A stretch of DNA of 64,000 nt, taken from an uncultured Exiguobacterium sp. (GTDB lineage: Bacteria; Bacillota; Bacilli; Exiguobacteriales; Exiguobacteriaceae). The notes beneath the pieces are model-generated. The model was given only the letters and a program-made list of their open reading frames with translations. It was not told the origin of the DNA and searched no databases. The stretch lies in assembly GCA_913775715.1 (NCBI GenBank), contig CAJYMC010000008.1, positions 124,001 through 188,000 on the forward strand, in the 5' to 3' direction. The translations under genes and the position numbers were made by a program. Of the stretch, positions 27,806-36,526 are shown piece after piece. Every line of letters starts with the position of its first letter. The first letter of the stretch is position 1.

Positions 27806-28999
27806 GTGAAGAAGAAATTAATTCGACTCATGAAAAAAACTGGTATGGTGGAGCGAAGTCTTCGGATCCTAATGCGAATCTTCACTCTATTTCCGGTACG
27901 GAAAAATCGTGTCATGTTCGAAAGCTTTTTGGGCAAACAATACAATGATAGTCCTAAAGCTATTCATGATGAGTTGAAAAAGAAGGACGCCAGCTTGGAA
28001 CTGATCATCAGTAAGCAACGCGGTGTTTCTATAACGGATGAGCATGTCACATCCGTGGATCGGATGACGATTAAATGGATTTTTTTGTTAGCCACTTCCC
28101 GCGTTTGGATATCAAATAGTCGTCTCCCTTCCTGGCTAGTGAAACGAAAAGGCACTCTATATTATCAAACATGGCACGGAACGCCGCTCAAAAAATTAGC
28201 GCTTGATATGGTTGATGTCCGAATGGCGAACACTTCCACCAATCGATATAAAAAAGACTTTGTAAAAGAATCAGCAAAATGGGATGTCCTTCTCTCTCCG
28301 AACTCATACTCGAGTAATATTTTTAAACGGGCGTTCGGATACAAAGGTAGGATGTTAGAAATCGGATATCCTAGAAATGATGTATTGTACCAAAGCGAAC
28401 ATCATCTTCATTTCATAGATAAAGTGAAGGCGCACTATCAAATAGCATCGGGCAAAAAAATTATTTTATATGCTCCGACGTGGCGTGATGATGATTACGC
28501 TGAACAAGGGAATTACTCATTTAAGTTACCCTTTTCCATTGAACGATTCGAAGAGGAATTTGGTGAAGAGTATACGATGCTTGTACGGCTACATTATCTC
28601 GTTGGTGATCAATTGGATTTGAGTACTGTATCCACTATCAAGAATGCCTCTAGATATCCGGAAATTTCTGAGCTATACTTAGCGGCAGATATCTTGATAA
28701 CGGATTATTCCTCAGTGATGTTCGATTATGCGCACTTAAAACGTCCTATGCTATTCTACACCTATGATCTTAAGCATTATCGCGATCATCTAAGAGGATT
28801 TTATTTTTCTTTTGAGGATGAAGCACCGGGTCCATTGATTCAAGAAGAGCAAACTCTTTTTGAAGAAATCAGACAGATCGAGTCGTGGGAGCGACGATTC
28901 GATTTGAAAAGTGAAGCTTTTCGTCGTCATTATTGCGAATGGGATGACGGTCATGCAGCGAAGAGAGCTGCGCTGGATATCTTAGAAAATATTAAATGA
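27806..28999 (+). CDS. CDP-glycerol glycerophosphotransferase (TagB/TagF family)
   Basis: Peripheral membrane enzyme of about 397 residues in the Glyphos_transf family. Such enzymes transfer glycerol phosphate from CDP-glycerol to the teichoic acid linkage unit or growing chain. Family motifs are present: YYQTWHGTPLKK, ILYAPTWRDD, an RLHY segment and LITDYSSVMFDYA. The GTG start is chosen because AGAGGG precedes it; an ATG six codons upstream has no site. The DNA is noticeably more A+T-rich than the flanking genes, common for cell-surface loci exchanged between strains. tagD follows at once. Primase versus polymerase role cannot be decided. Confidence 0.9.
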   Translation: MKKKLIRLMKKTGMVERSLRILMRIFTLFPVRKNRVMFESFLGKQYNDSPKAIHDELKKKDASLELIISKQRGVSITDEHVTSVDRMTIKWIFLLATSRVWISNSRLPSWLVKRKGTLYYQTWHGTPLKKLALDMVDVRMANTSTNRYKKDFVKESAKWDVLLSPNSYSSNIFKRAFGYKGRMLEIGYPRNDVLYQSEHHLHFIDKVKAHYQIASGKKIILYAPTWRDDDYAEQGNYSFKLPFSIERFEEEFGEEYTMLVRLHYLVGDQLDLSTVSTIKNASRYPEISELYLAADILITDYSSVMFDYAHLKRPMLFYTYDLKHYRDHLRGFYFSFEDEAPGPLIQEEQTLFEEIRQIESWERRFDLKSEAFRRHYCEWDDGHAAKRAALDILENIK

Positions 29000-29016
29000 A
29001 CGGGGAGTGTTTTAGG

Positions 29017-29406
29017 ATGAAGAAGGTCATTACGTACGGTACATTTGATTTGTTACATTGGGGACATATCAATATTTTACGTCGCGCTAAAGAGATGGGA
29101 GATTATCTAATTGTTGCGATCTCGACAGATGAATTCAACCGTCTAAAGCATAAACAAGCATATCATAACTATGAGAATCGTAAATTAATTTTAGAAGCAA
29201 TTCGTTACGTAGATGAAGTCATTCCAGAGAACAACTGGGAACAAAAAGTAGAAGACGTTCAAAAACATAATGTGGATGTATTCGTTATGGGAGATGACTG
29301 GAAAGGTGAATTTGACTTCTTAAAAGACCATTGTGAAGTCGTTTACTTGGAGCGTACTGAAGGAATTTCAACTAGCCAAATTAAGAATGAGCTAGGCTCG
29401 AATTAA
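29017..29406 (+). CDS. tagD: Glycerol-3-phosphate cytidylyltransferase
   Basis: Makes CDP-glycerol from CTP and glycerol-3-phosphate, the activated precursor for poly(glycerol phosphate) teichoic acid. The 129-residue length is exactly typical. It contains the nucleotidyltransferase motif HWGH (residues 14-17) and the C-terminal RTEGISTSQIK signature. The ATG with GGGGAG nine bases before is chosen. It is sandwiched between two glycerophosphotransferase genes that use its product, and a terminator follows immediately. Confidence 0.97.
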   Translation: MKKVITYGTFDLLHWGHINILRRAKEMGDYLIVAISTDEFNRLKHKQAYHNYENRKLILEAIRYVDEVIPENNWEQKVEDVQKHNVDVFVMGDDWKGEFDFLKDHCEVVYLERTEGISTSQIKNELGSN

Positions 29407-29412
29407 TGGATG

Positions 29413-29444
29413 AAGAGACCTCGCGGGAGTGAGGTCTCTTTTTT
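29413..29444 (+). terminator. Terminator after tagD
   Basis: Ten-bp stem AAGAGACCTC/GAGGTCTCTT with an eight-base loop, running into six T residues. It lies just before the second glycerophosphotransferase gene, so that gene may be expressed partly by read-through or from its own promoter. Confidence 0.9.
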
Positions 29445-29460
29445 AAGGGAGTCGCTAAAC

Positions 29461-30606
29461 ATGCGTTCAATAATCATTTCGATGTATCTATTTATCTTTC
29501 GAATCGCATATCATCTGTTCTGTTTATTACCTGTTCAAGAAAAGACATTGTTTTGGATGAGTTATGGTGAAAATGCAATACCAATTCATCAACGTCTGAT
29601 TCAACAAAAAAAACAGTTAAAGCAGGTTCTCATCTTTGACAAGCGATATATGAAAAATATGCACTCTTGGAATGTCGATCATAAGGTTGCCTATACTCCG
29701 ATGCGAGTACTGTCAATATCGTATCATCTAGCTACTTCAAGTCATGTATTTTTAGATAATTATGTGGGAGAACTGAGTGTGTCTTCCTCGAGAAAAAATA
29801 CGGTGCGAATTCAGCTATGGCACGCCGCAGGAACATTGAAACGGTTTGGATTGACATCATCGAAAACGGATTTGATGTCAACACGAGCACAAAAACGATT
29901 TCGACGAGTGTATCAAGAGTATGGAGACTTTATTGTTCCGGGAATGCGTTGTGCCGACCAATTCATGGCACCGCACGATTTAGACCAGTCTCATTTTAAA
30001 CCGTTTGGCATGCCACGAACGGATTATTGGTTCGATCAAATCCAGCGTGAGCGCCGAACGACTGAACTAAAGGAACACTACGTAAAGTCTGATCGTCGTA
30101 TTTTGCTATATGCTCCTACATATCGGGAGTATCAAAGCACGGAAGATCAGACGATGCGACAATTCGAGCAACTGGCGAAAGCAGGGTGGACGATTCTCGT
30201 TAAGTTACATCCGACGATTCGTGCACTTTCAACTTATACATCTACTCATATACATCTATTGGATGATGCTTATTCGATCAATGACTATTTGCTCATCACC
30301 GATGTTCTAGTGACGGACTATTCATCGATTCCATTTGAAAGCTGTCTTCTTAAGATTCCAGCGTTCCTATATACGCCCGACATCGACACATATCGACAAC
30401 TACCAGGGCTTGTCGATCAGTATCCGAAACCATTACCTGTGCGACAGACGGAGCGAATGGAACAATTGACGCAGTGGATCATGTCTGACACGATACTTGA
30501 AGAGTGCCGTCAGCACATGCAGGAATTCCAAACAAGTTGGTATGATCATCCACCTGGTCAAGCAGTTGAACGAATTGTTCATCATTATTACGGAACAGAT
30601 ATGTGA
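29461..30606 (+). CDS. CDP-glycerol glycerophosphotransferase (TagB/TagF family), second copy
   Basis: A 381-residue relative of the preceding transferase. It shows IQLWHAAGTLKRFG, RILLYAPTYREY, LVKLHPTIR and VLVTDYSSIPFES. The N terminus is hydrophobic (residues 1-20) and may anchor it to the membrane. The ATG preceded by AAGGGAG is chosen; an in-frame upstream start would run through the tagD terminator hairpin. With tagD and the first copy it forms a small wall or lipoteichoic acid module; tagA and the tagGH exporter are not in the window. Confidence 0.88.
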   Translation: MRSIIISMYLFIFRIAYHLFCLLPVQEKTLFWMSYGENAIPIHQRLIQQKKQLKQVLIFDKRYMKNMHSWNVDHKVAYTPMRVLSISYHLATSSHVFLDNYVGELSVSSSRKNTVRIQLWHAAGTLKRFGLTSSKTDLMSTRAQKRFRRVYQEYGDFIVPGMRCADQFMAPHDLDQSHFKPFGMPRTDYWFDQIQRERRTTELKEHYVKSDRRILLYAPTYREYQSTEDQTMRQFEQLAKAGWTILVKLHPTIRALSTYTSTHIHLLDDAYSINDYLLITDVLVTDYSSIPFESCLLKIPAFLYTPDIDTYRQLPGLVDQYPKPLPVRQTERMEQLTQWIMSDTILEECRQHMQEFQTSWYDHPPGQAVERIVHHYYGTDM

Positions 30607-30610
30607 TACC

Positions 30611-30661
30611 ATATCTGACGATTGCTATAATTTTAGAAAGCGGTCGTCAGATATTTTTTAA
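30611..30661 (+). terminator. Terminator after the teichoic acid genes
   Basis: Stem of about 15 pairs starting ATATCTGACG, closed by a 14-base loop and followed by a T run. Confidence 0.88.
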
Positions 30662-30667
30662 AAATAA

Positions 30668-30685
30668 ATGTGAAATATTGAACAA
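30668..30685 (+). promoter_or_regulatory. Rex/FNR-like motif upstream of fnr
   Basis: ATGTGAAATATTGAACAA shares ATGTGAA-N3-T-N2-AACAA with two sites in the pflB upstream region. It differs from the Rex consensus TTGTGAA-N4-TTCACAA at three of 14 positions. Candidate redox operator; the regulator is unproven. Confidence 0.4.
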
Positions 30686-30763
30686 AGTTTGACAATCTTT
30701 TGAAAATCCATTCTTTTCGACTGTGATGTTCTATACTTAAAGCAGAAGAAAAGGAGAGGAGAA

Positions 30764-31477
30764 ATGGATATGCTGACTTGTGGAACGACTGAAGCTAATA
30801 CGTTCGTCTTATCACCCGAAACGCGAACATTGCTTGAGAGCTTCATGACGGAAACGACGTTCAAAAAGGATTCCATCGTCTGTTGGGAAGGAGAAATGAA
30901 CGACAAGTTGTTTTATGTGAAACAAGGAGGCGTCAAGCTATCGAAGCTGACGAAAAAAGGCAGTCCATTACTCATGTTTTTATATTTTAAAGGAGATCTG
31001 TTTGGTGAATTTGATGTAGGAGAAGCTTTTCCGAGCTCATACAGTATTGAGACGATGGAAGATAGTATCATCGGTTTCTTATCGAAAGCACAATTAGAGG
31101 AACTCATGAAGAAAGATGGTACTTTTGCGCTCGAGATCATGCGGTGGCAAGCATTGATGCGGAAACAGACGGAGACCAAATTGCGCGACTTATTATTGTT
31201 CGGAAAACCGGGTGCACTAGCTTCGACGTTACTTCGTCTTGTCGCGATGGAAGGTGAGCAGGCGGGAGAAACCTATCGTCTTGCAAAACGTCCATCCGAC
31301 GGGGAGTTCGGTCAATTAATTGGTGCACCTCGTGAAACGGTCAATCGGATGTTCTCCCAGTGGAAAAAAGAAGGTGTCATCTCGATGACGGCAAAAGAAA
31401 TCATCATTCACGATGCGCAGTATCTGCGGGATTTGTGCCATTGTGAAGGATGCCCAGCAGGTGTGTGTCGAATTTAA
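30764..31477 (+). CDS. fnr: Anaerobic regulator Fnr (Crp family, Bacillus type)
   Basis: Crp/Fnr-family activator of 237 residues. It has a cyclic-nucleotide-binding-like domain (about residues 15-125), a dimerisation helix and a winged helix-turn-helix with FNR-type recognition helix APRETVNRMF. The C terminus DLCHCEGCPAGVCRI places cysteines at 225, 227, 230 and 235. In B. subtilis Fnr the [4Fe-4S] cluster is held by C227, C230, C235 and D141; D142 here is the probable fourth ligand. It should therefore be active only at low oxygen. The oxidase operon just downstream carries an FNR box at the ideal position. Confidence 0.94.
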   Translation: MDMLTCGTTEANTFVLSPETRTLLESFMTETTFKKDSIVCWEGEMNDKLFYVKQGGVKLSKLTKKGSPLLMFLYFKGDLFGEFDVGEAFPSSYSIETMEDSIIGFLSKAQLEELMKKDGTFALEIMRWQALMRKQTETKLRDLLLFGKPGALASTLLRLVAMEGEQAGETYRLAKRPSDGEFGQLIGAPRETVNRMFSQWKKEGVISMTAKEIIIHDAQYLRDLCHCEGCPAGVCRI

Positions 31478-31491
31478 TGTCGAGTATACGA

Positions 31492-31544
31492 ACAATTCGA
31501 ACATGAAGCAGAATCTTTCTGCCTTATGTTTGGATTGTTTTTTT
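31492..31544 (+). terminator. Terminator after fnr
   Basis: Twenty-base arms starting CAATTCGAACATGAAGCAGA pair with G-U wobbles and one mismatch, closed by a short loop and followed by seven T residues. Confidence 0.88.
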
Positions 31545-31630
31545 GCTTATGCGTAGTATTTCCTTCACTTGTTCAGATGTGAACTTTCTGTGTGTTTTTA
31601 GAAAGAAAAGTGCGGATTCTTCACATTTGA

Positions 31631-31674
31631 AGTGATATATATCACAGTTTCCAAACTTGCTGAATTCTTACAAT
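31631..31674 (+). promoter_or_regulatory. FNR box and promoter of the ba3-type oxidase operon
   Basis: AGTGA-TATATA-TCACA (31631-31646) differs from the Bacillus FNR consensus TGTGA-N6-TCACA at one position. A -10 hexamer TACAAT lies at 31669-31674, so transcription should start near 31680. This puts the box centre at about -41.5, the class II activator position used by Bacillus Fnr. No good -35 hexamer is seen, as expected for an activator-dependent promoter. Confidence 0.75.
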
Positions 31675-31709
31675 AAAGACAAGTTCAAAGCAGGAGAGGA
31701 GTGATCACC

Positions 31710-31823
31710 ATGAGTCAAAAATCAGAATCGAACCTTAAAGGAACTTTCGTTGCTGTCCTGATTGTAGCAGGTGTCATCATTGGGATGTGGAGCTCAATCT
31801 TTCTATTATTTCTATCACGGTAA
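31710..31823 (+). CDS. Cytochrome oxidase subunit IIa-like small membrane protein
   Basis: A 37-residue ORF, MSQKSESNLKGTFVAVL followed by a hydrophobic helix ending FLLFLSR. It consists of a polar N terminus and a single transmembrane helix. It is preceded by CAGGAGAGGAG and sits 12 bases before the subunit II gene. Size, topology and position match subunit IIa (about 34 residues) of Thermus-type ba3 oxidase, where the missing second helix of subunit II is supplied by this peptide; subunit II here indeed has only one helix. Confidence 0.8.
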   Translation: MSQKSESNLKGTFVAVLIVAGVIIGMWSSIFLLFLSR

Positions 31824-31835
31824 GGAGGACTCACG

Positions 31836-32306
31836 ATGCATATTCATCGTCTAGAAAAAATCTGGTTAATCTTTGGGGCAGCGATGCTTGGCGTCTTTTT
31901 AACCATCATCGGTGTATCCGCTTTTGCTTCCGGAAATCAACCGCCTTCCGATGCGACATTGATTGATCCGACGAAAGTCGATCAAACAAAACCGTTCGAC
32001 AAGCCAGGACTAAAAAAAATCGATGACGACCGATATGAAGCGATCATCGTCGCACAAGCGTTTCAGTTTACACCAAAGGATATGGTCATTCCCAAAGGAG
32101 CGACGGTTGATTTTTTGGTGACATCAAAAGATGTCGTCCATGGCTTTGAAATCATCAAGACGAACGTTAATATGATGGTCGTTCCTGGTCACATCAATTC
32201 CATTGAATATACATTCAAGGAAGCTGGCGAGTATCTGGTCGTCTGTAATGAATACTGTGGATCGGGTCATCATATGATGGCAACCAAAATCAAGGTGGTG
32301 GAATAA
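31836..32306 (+). CDS. cbaB: ba3-type cytochrome c oxidase subunit II
   Basis: A 156-residue protein: one N-terminal transmembrane helix (about residues 10-31) and an extracytoplasmic cupredoxin domain. The binuclear CuA ligands are all present: H102, C137, E139, C141, H145 and M148 in CNEYCGSGHHMM. CuA accepts electrons from cytochrome c and passes them to subunit I. The very short length and single helix are typical of B-family (ba3) oxidases. An AAGGAGG site precedes the start; subunit I begins one base after its stop codon. Confidence 0.93.
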   Translation: MHIHRLEKIWLIFGAAMLGVFLTIIGVSAFASGNQPPSDATLIDPTKVDQTKPFDKPGLKKIDDDRYEAIIVAQAFQFTPKDMVIPKGATVDFLVTSKDVVHGFEIIKTNVNMMVVPGHINSIEYTFKEAGEYLVVCNEYCGSGHHMMATKIKVVE

Positions 32307-32307
32307 G

Positions 32308-33999
32308 ATGAATGCCATTTCAAAAAAACTACGACAGTTCGAAATGGAGCGTGGCCTGCCTGCTACCGTCATCGGAATCAAGGAAGCGAAGCTCGCTTTC
32401 GCACATGTCAGCTTTTCACTCGTTGCTTTATTGATTGGTGGTTTATGTGGATTATTGCAAACGATGGTGCGTACAGGTGTCATTCCGGAAATTGCTGGAG
32501 TTGGCTACTATGAGCTTCTCACTGCCCACGGACTGATGCTTGCGATCGTATTTACGACGTTATTCATTTTTGGATTACTGTTTTCATTTTTAGGTCAATC
32601 ATTCGGACGCTTCGAAGACTTTCCACGGCGTCTTGGATGGGTCGGATTCTGGTTCATGATCCTTGGTGTCATTCTCGTCACGTGGATGGTACTTGCGGGA
32701 GAAGCTTCCGTCCTTTATACATTCTACGCACCACTCAAGGCACATCCTGTATTTTATATCGGACTCGTCATCTTCGTCGTCGGAACGTGGATCGCTTCTG
32801 GTGCCATGTTCCGCATGTATGCAGATTACAAGCGGGAACATCCAGGTGTTCATCCACCACTTCAAGCATACATGAGCATTATGACTGCCTTGTTATGGGT
32901 CGTTGCGACACTTGGAGTGGCAGCAACGATTCTCTTTCAACTCCTTCCTTTATCTCTTGGTTGGACGGATAAGGTCGGGATCGAGCTATCCCGGACGCTA
33001 TTTTGGTACTTTGGTCATCCACTCGTCTATTTTTGGTTGTTACCCGCTTATATCGTCTGGTATACGGTCATTCCGAAAATCGTTGGAGGAAAGATTTTTT
33101 CTGACGCGTTAGCACGTATGTCATTTTTATTGTTCTTGCTCTTTTCATTCCCGGTTGGTTTTCACCATCAATTGTTAGAACCAGGAATCTCAGCATTTTG
33201 GAAATATGTCCAAGTCGTCTTGACATTCCTCGTCATCATCCCGTCATTGATGACAGCCTTCTCCATGTTTGCGACATTCGAGCTAGTGGGACGCCGGAAG
33301 AAGGCAACTGGCATATTTGGCTGGGTGAAAAAAATGCCGTACCGTGATGTCCGTTTTCTTGCACCATTCATTGGGATGTTGTTCTTCATTCCTGCAGGTG
33401 CGGGTGGAGTCATCAATGCATCACATCAACTGAACATCATCGTTCATAATACGTTATGGGTCACGGGACACTTTCATATCACGGTCGGTGCCGCTGTGGC
33501 ATTGACGTTCTTTGGAACAGCGTACTGGCTTGTCCCGCTCTTACGTGGTCGGACGTTGACGTCGGCAATGAATCGTCTTGGACTTGTTCAAACGGCTGCT
33601 TGGACAATCGGAATGCTCTTCATGTCGACGGCGATGCATATTTCAGGTCTACTCGGTAATCCAAGACGGACCGGACCGGCCGCCTATTTCAAAGATTCAC
33701 TCGTCGCCGACTGGATTCCGTATCATGTCGCAATGGCGATTGGAGGAACGATTTTATTCATCTCGATTCTGTTGTTCTTGTATGCGATGTTCCAGCTCGC
33801 TTTCCGGACACCAAAAGGAACGGAAGAATTTCCGATTGCTGAAACAGAAGAAGAGGCAATGGCAACGCCACTCTTCTTTGAAAACTGGAAGTTATGGATC
33901 TTTGTAACGTTCGCTTTAATTGCGTTTGCGTACACAGTACCGATTTGGCATATGATCGAAAATGCTCCTCCGGGTGCTCCGGGATGGAAGCTTTGGTAA
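32308..33999 (+). CDS. cbaA: ba3-type cytochrome c oxidase subunit I
   Basis: Heme-copper oxidase catalytic subunit of 563 residues with about 13 transmembrane helices. Metal ligands visible include the low-spin heme histidine in LLTAHGLMLA, the CuB region WYFGHPLVYFWLLPAY and the VTGHFHITVGAAV block carrying both heme histidines. The HPLVYFWLLPAY form without the A-type glutamate motif points to a B-type oxidase, generally of high oxygen affinity. It is the last gene of the operon, followed by a strong terminator. Confidence 0.93.
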   Translation: MNAISKKLRQFEMERGLPATVIGIKEAKLAFAHVSFSLVALLIGGLCGLLQTMVRTGVIPEIAGVGYYELLTAHGLMLAIVFTTLFIFGLLFSFLGQSFGRFEDFPRRLGWVGFWFMILGVILVTWMVLAGEASVLYTFYAPLKAHPVFYIGLVIFVVGTWIASGAMFRMYADYKREHPGVHPPLQAYMSIMTALLWVVATLGVAATILFQLLPLSLGWTDKVGIELSRTLFWYFGHPLVYFWLLPAYIVWYTVIPKIVGGKIFSDALARMSFLLFLLFSFPVGFHHQLLEPGISAFWKYVQVVLTFLVIIPSLMTAFSMFATFELVGRRKKATGIFGWVKKMPYRDVRFLAPFIGMLFFIPAGAGGVINASHQLNIIVHNTLWVTGHFHITVGAAVALTFFGTAYWLVPLLRGRTLTSAMNRLGLVQTAAWTIGMLFMSTAMHISGLLGNPRRTGPAAYFKDSLVADWIPYHVAMAIGGTILFISILLFLYAMFQLAFRTPKGTEEFPIAETEEEAMATPLFFENWKLWIFVTFALIAFAYTVPIWHMIENAPPGAPGWKLW

Positions 34000-34016
34000 T
34001 CGTATCGCACAATATC

Positions 34017-34061
34017 AAAAACCCCGGACCGTCTCTCGATCAGAGACGGTCCGGGGTTTTT
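34017..34061. terminator. Bidirectional terminator between oxidase and lia operons
   Basis: Perfect 16-bp GC-rich stem (ACCCCGGACCGTCTCT arm) with a five-base loop, A and T runs on either side. Confidence 0.93.
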
Positions 34062-34099
34062 GGCATGTGCCTAAGAAATAAGTAATGAAGTGCTAAATC

Positions 34100-34729
34100 T
34101 TATTTGACGAGATTATGCTTAAAGGCATAGACGACCGCTTGCGTCCGATCCACGACATCGAGTTTCGACAAGATATTCGAGACGTGCGTTTTAACGGTTT
34201 TTAAAGAAATGAATAACTCGTCCGCAATTTCTTGGTTCGCCATACCACGAGCCATCAATTGAAGAACTTCCTGCTCACGTTCCGTTAAATCATCATGTAA
34301 GTGTGTCGTAGGACGACGAAGACGTTCCATCATTTTACCGGTCACTTGTGCTGCCATGACGGATTGACCGTTTGCTGTCTTGCGGATCGCTTCTGCAATA
34401 TCAAAGGCGCTAGCCGTTTTTAAAACATAACTCATCGCACCTGCTTCAATGACAGGATATACTTTCTCATCATCAAGAAAACTCGTCACGACGAGAATCT
34501 TTGCTTCCGGCCAGTCTTTGCGGATCAGTCGCGTTCCTTCGACACCATCGACTGGTTCCATTACTAAATCCATCAAGATGACATCCGGTCGGTGTTCAAG
34601 CGCAAGCAATGCTCCTGCTTGACCATCCGACGCTTCGGCGACGACCTCGATGTCTGGTTGTGTGGAAAGGAAAGCAGACACACCGGCCCGGACCATCTCG
34701 TGATCATCTACTAATAATACGCGTATCAT
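34100..34729 (-). CDS. liaR: Response regulator LiaR (NarL family)
   Basis: A 209-residue regulator. Receiver domain with aspartate 54 in ILMDLVMEPVDG, and a C-terminal LuxR-type helix-turn-helix (LTEREQEVLQLMARGMANQEIADELFIS). The EPVDG variant is typical of the LiaR/VraR group responding to cell-wall antibiotics. It is the last gene of liaIHFSR; its start overlaps the kinase stop by four bases. Confidence 0.92.
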   Translation of the reverse strand: MIRVLLVDDHEMVRAGVSAFLSTQPDIEVVAEASDGQAGALLALEHRPDVILMDLVMEPVDGVEGTRLIRKDWPEAKILVVTSFLDDEKVYPVIEAGAMSYVLKTASAFDIAEAIRKTANGQSVMAAQVTGKMMERLRRPTTHLHDDLTEREQEVLQLMARGMANQEIADELFISLKTVKTHVSNILSKLDVVDRTQAVVYAFKHNLVK

Positions 34730-35751
34730 ACTTGCACCATCCGATCTTTTCTAAGTTTGACTTCGATTTGGGTTCCTTGTCCCGGAACACTGACGAGACG
34801 AATCGTTCCGCCCATCTCAGCCGTTCGTTCCCGCATTGAATTAATGCCATAAGAGGCAAGTTTTTTTTCATCAACGACAAATCCAACCCCATCATCATTC
34901 ATGCTCAGGATGACTGTTTCGTTGAATTGTCGAAGTTCGATATCCATATGAGATGCTTTCGCGTGACGTAAGGCATTTGTTAATCCTTCTTGGACGATCC
35001 GGAACAACTCGTTTTCGATTTGTCGTGGGAGTGTCATCTCTTCTAACTTCCAACTCAATTGTGTGGACTGCTTTCTAGACAATTCTTCGAGCAATTGCGA
35101 AAGTCCTTGTTGTAACGTCATTCCTTCGAGTTCGACAGGGCGAAGTTGAAGTAAAAGCGAGCGCATTTCAGACTGCGCCGTTTGCGCCATCGTCTCGACC
35201 ATCTCAATCTGTTTGGCAGCAGCTTCAGGTTGAGACAGAATCGTCTGTTTGGCTGCGGTCGTCATCATGGAGATCGCATAAAGTTGTTGCGAAACGGAGT
35301 CGTGTAAATCACGTGCGAGTCGCTTACGTTCTTCCGTAACGGCTTGAACTCTTACTTGTTCAACATGTTGCGGACGTGTACTGATTTTTTGGACGGTCTC
35401 GACTTGTTCGTCGATACGTTTTCCAATCCGCGACAAGCGCGTCAACGTATGGAAGTAAGGACCGGGAACGATCGTGACATCTTTTCCTTGTTCTAGTTCA
35501 ATGATGGCAGTCGTGACACGTTTGAAGTCACGGCGCAGGAAAAAGTAATGCATGCTGCCGATGGCAAGCGGTAGTAGTAAAGAGAGCCCAATGACGAGCA
35601 AAAGAACAGGAAAGTCCTGTTGGCGAACGAACAAGACATGCCAATCGACTTGACGTGTACTTAAGAACAACAACGTCGTCATGACGGCTGTCAAAAAGCC
35701 CGTCATGACTTGCAGAGCGATGACACCAAGCGGGAATTGATCACGCTTCAT
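34726..35751 (-). CDS. liaS: Sensor histidine kinase LiaS
   Basis: A 341-residue kinase with two N-terminal transmembrane helices (about residues 10-31 and 48-71) and a very short extracytoplasmic loop. It is thus an intramembrane-sensing kinase. A HAMP-like segment is followed by a HisKA_3 domain with phospho-histidine 150 (RDLHDSVSQQ) and a HATPase domain. The compact layout and the adjacent liaF identify it as LiaS/VraS. It overlaps liaF by four bases. Confidence 0.92.
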   Translation of the reverse strand: MKRDQFPLGVIALQVMTGFLTAVMTTLLFLSTRQVDWHVLFVRQQDFPVLLLVIGLSLLLPLAIGSMHYFFLRRDFKRVTTAIIELEQGKDVTIVPGPYFHTLTRLSRIGKRIDEQVETVQKISTRPQHVEQVRVQAVTEERKRLARDLHDSVSQQLYAISMMTTAAKQTILSQPEAAAKQIEMVETMAQTAQSEMRSLLLQLRPVELEGMTLQQGLSQLLEELSRKQSTQLSWKLEEMTLPRQIENELFRIVQEGLTNALRHAKASHMDIELRQFNETVILSMNDDGVGFVVDEKKLASYGINSMRERTAEMGGTIRLVSVPGQGTQIEVKLRKDRMVQV

Positions 35752-36467
35752 ATCGAAGACACCTCCACGTTGCCAATACCGAGCATGACATGAATACGAA
35801 CCTTACGTGTCGCTTCACCGTATTCCGGTGCCCGGAATTGAATGCGTCGATTGAAGAAGGTCGGAATCCGGCGGATGTCCGTCTTGACGCTTCCGAAACC
35901 GATCGACGTGTCGAGCGTATAGTCATAGCCGGATGGTAAAAGAATTCGGACGTCCCCGACGACACCGCTGACGACGATCAAAGTTTCACCTTCTGGGACA
36001 TAGGCGTGCGTCAAATCAATTTCTAAATCCTTGACGATGAACTGTTCACTCAAATCCTGTAAGACATACGGTGCATCGGCTTGAGTCGAAAAGGAATACG
36101 CGGGTTGAATCTTGATACCTTCCTCTTCATATTGATGCGGGGCAATCCGTGAAAACAAAAATTCGCGAACGGAATGCCGTGTCACGAGAATGATCCCAAG
36201 ATAGAGCAAAATCCCGGCAATTACAAAACCGATGGCAGCTGAACTGAGGACGACGCCAGCAAGAATGATCGTACCGACGATATAGAACAGAATTGCTAAT
36301 TTTTCATGGTTGCGCCGTCGGAAATGAATTCCGACATAGTACAGCAGGAACGGAAATAAGACACCAAACAATACATTTCCTGCACCGGATAATAGGTCAT
36401 AGAATAGACCAAGGGCGAACAGGATCGATACGTAACCGACCAGTTGTTTCGTACTTAATCGTCGCAC
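35748..36467 (-). CDS. liaF: Lia system inhibitor LiaF
   Basis: Membrane protein of about 239 residues that in Bacillus keeps LiaS in the phosphatase state until envelope stress. The N-terminal half holds four predicted transmembrane helices. The C-terminal half is a beta-rich LiaF-type domain (VVSGVVGDVRILLPSGYDY, VMLGIGNVEV). The GTG after GGAAAGGAGATTGATC is chosen; an ATG twelve codons upstream has its purine-rich stretch only three bases away. An imperfect hairpin (AAGGGAGGC/GCCTCCTT, 36493-36513) lies between liaH and this gene and may tune their relative expression. Confidence 0.9.
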   Translation of the reverse strand: MRRLSTKQLVGYVSILFALGLFYDLLSGAGNVLFGVLFPFLLYYVGIHFRRRNHEKLAILFYIVGTIILAGVVLSSAAIGFVIAGILLYLGIILVTRHSVREFLFSRIAPHQYEEEGIKIQPAYSFSTQADAPYVLQDLSEQFIVKDLEIDLTHAYVPEGETLIVVSGVVGDVRILLPSGYDYTLDTSIGFGSVKTDIRRIPTFFNRRIQFRAPEYGEATRKVRIHVMLGIGNVEVSSI

Positions 36468-36526
36468 GATCAATCTCCTTTCCAACATGACAAAGGGAGG
36501 CATACGCCTCCTTCGTCATTGACTGC

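Noticed and set aside
29410..29460. N-terminal extension of the second glycerophosphotransferase
   Set aside because: It is encoded by the tagD terminator hairpin and lacks a ribosome binding site.
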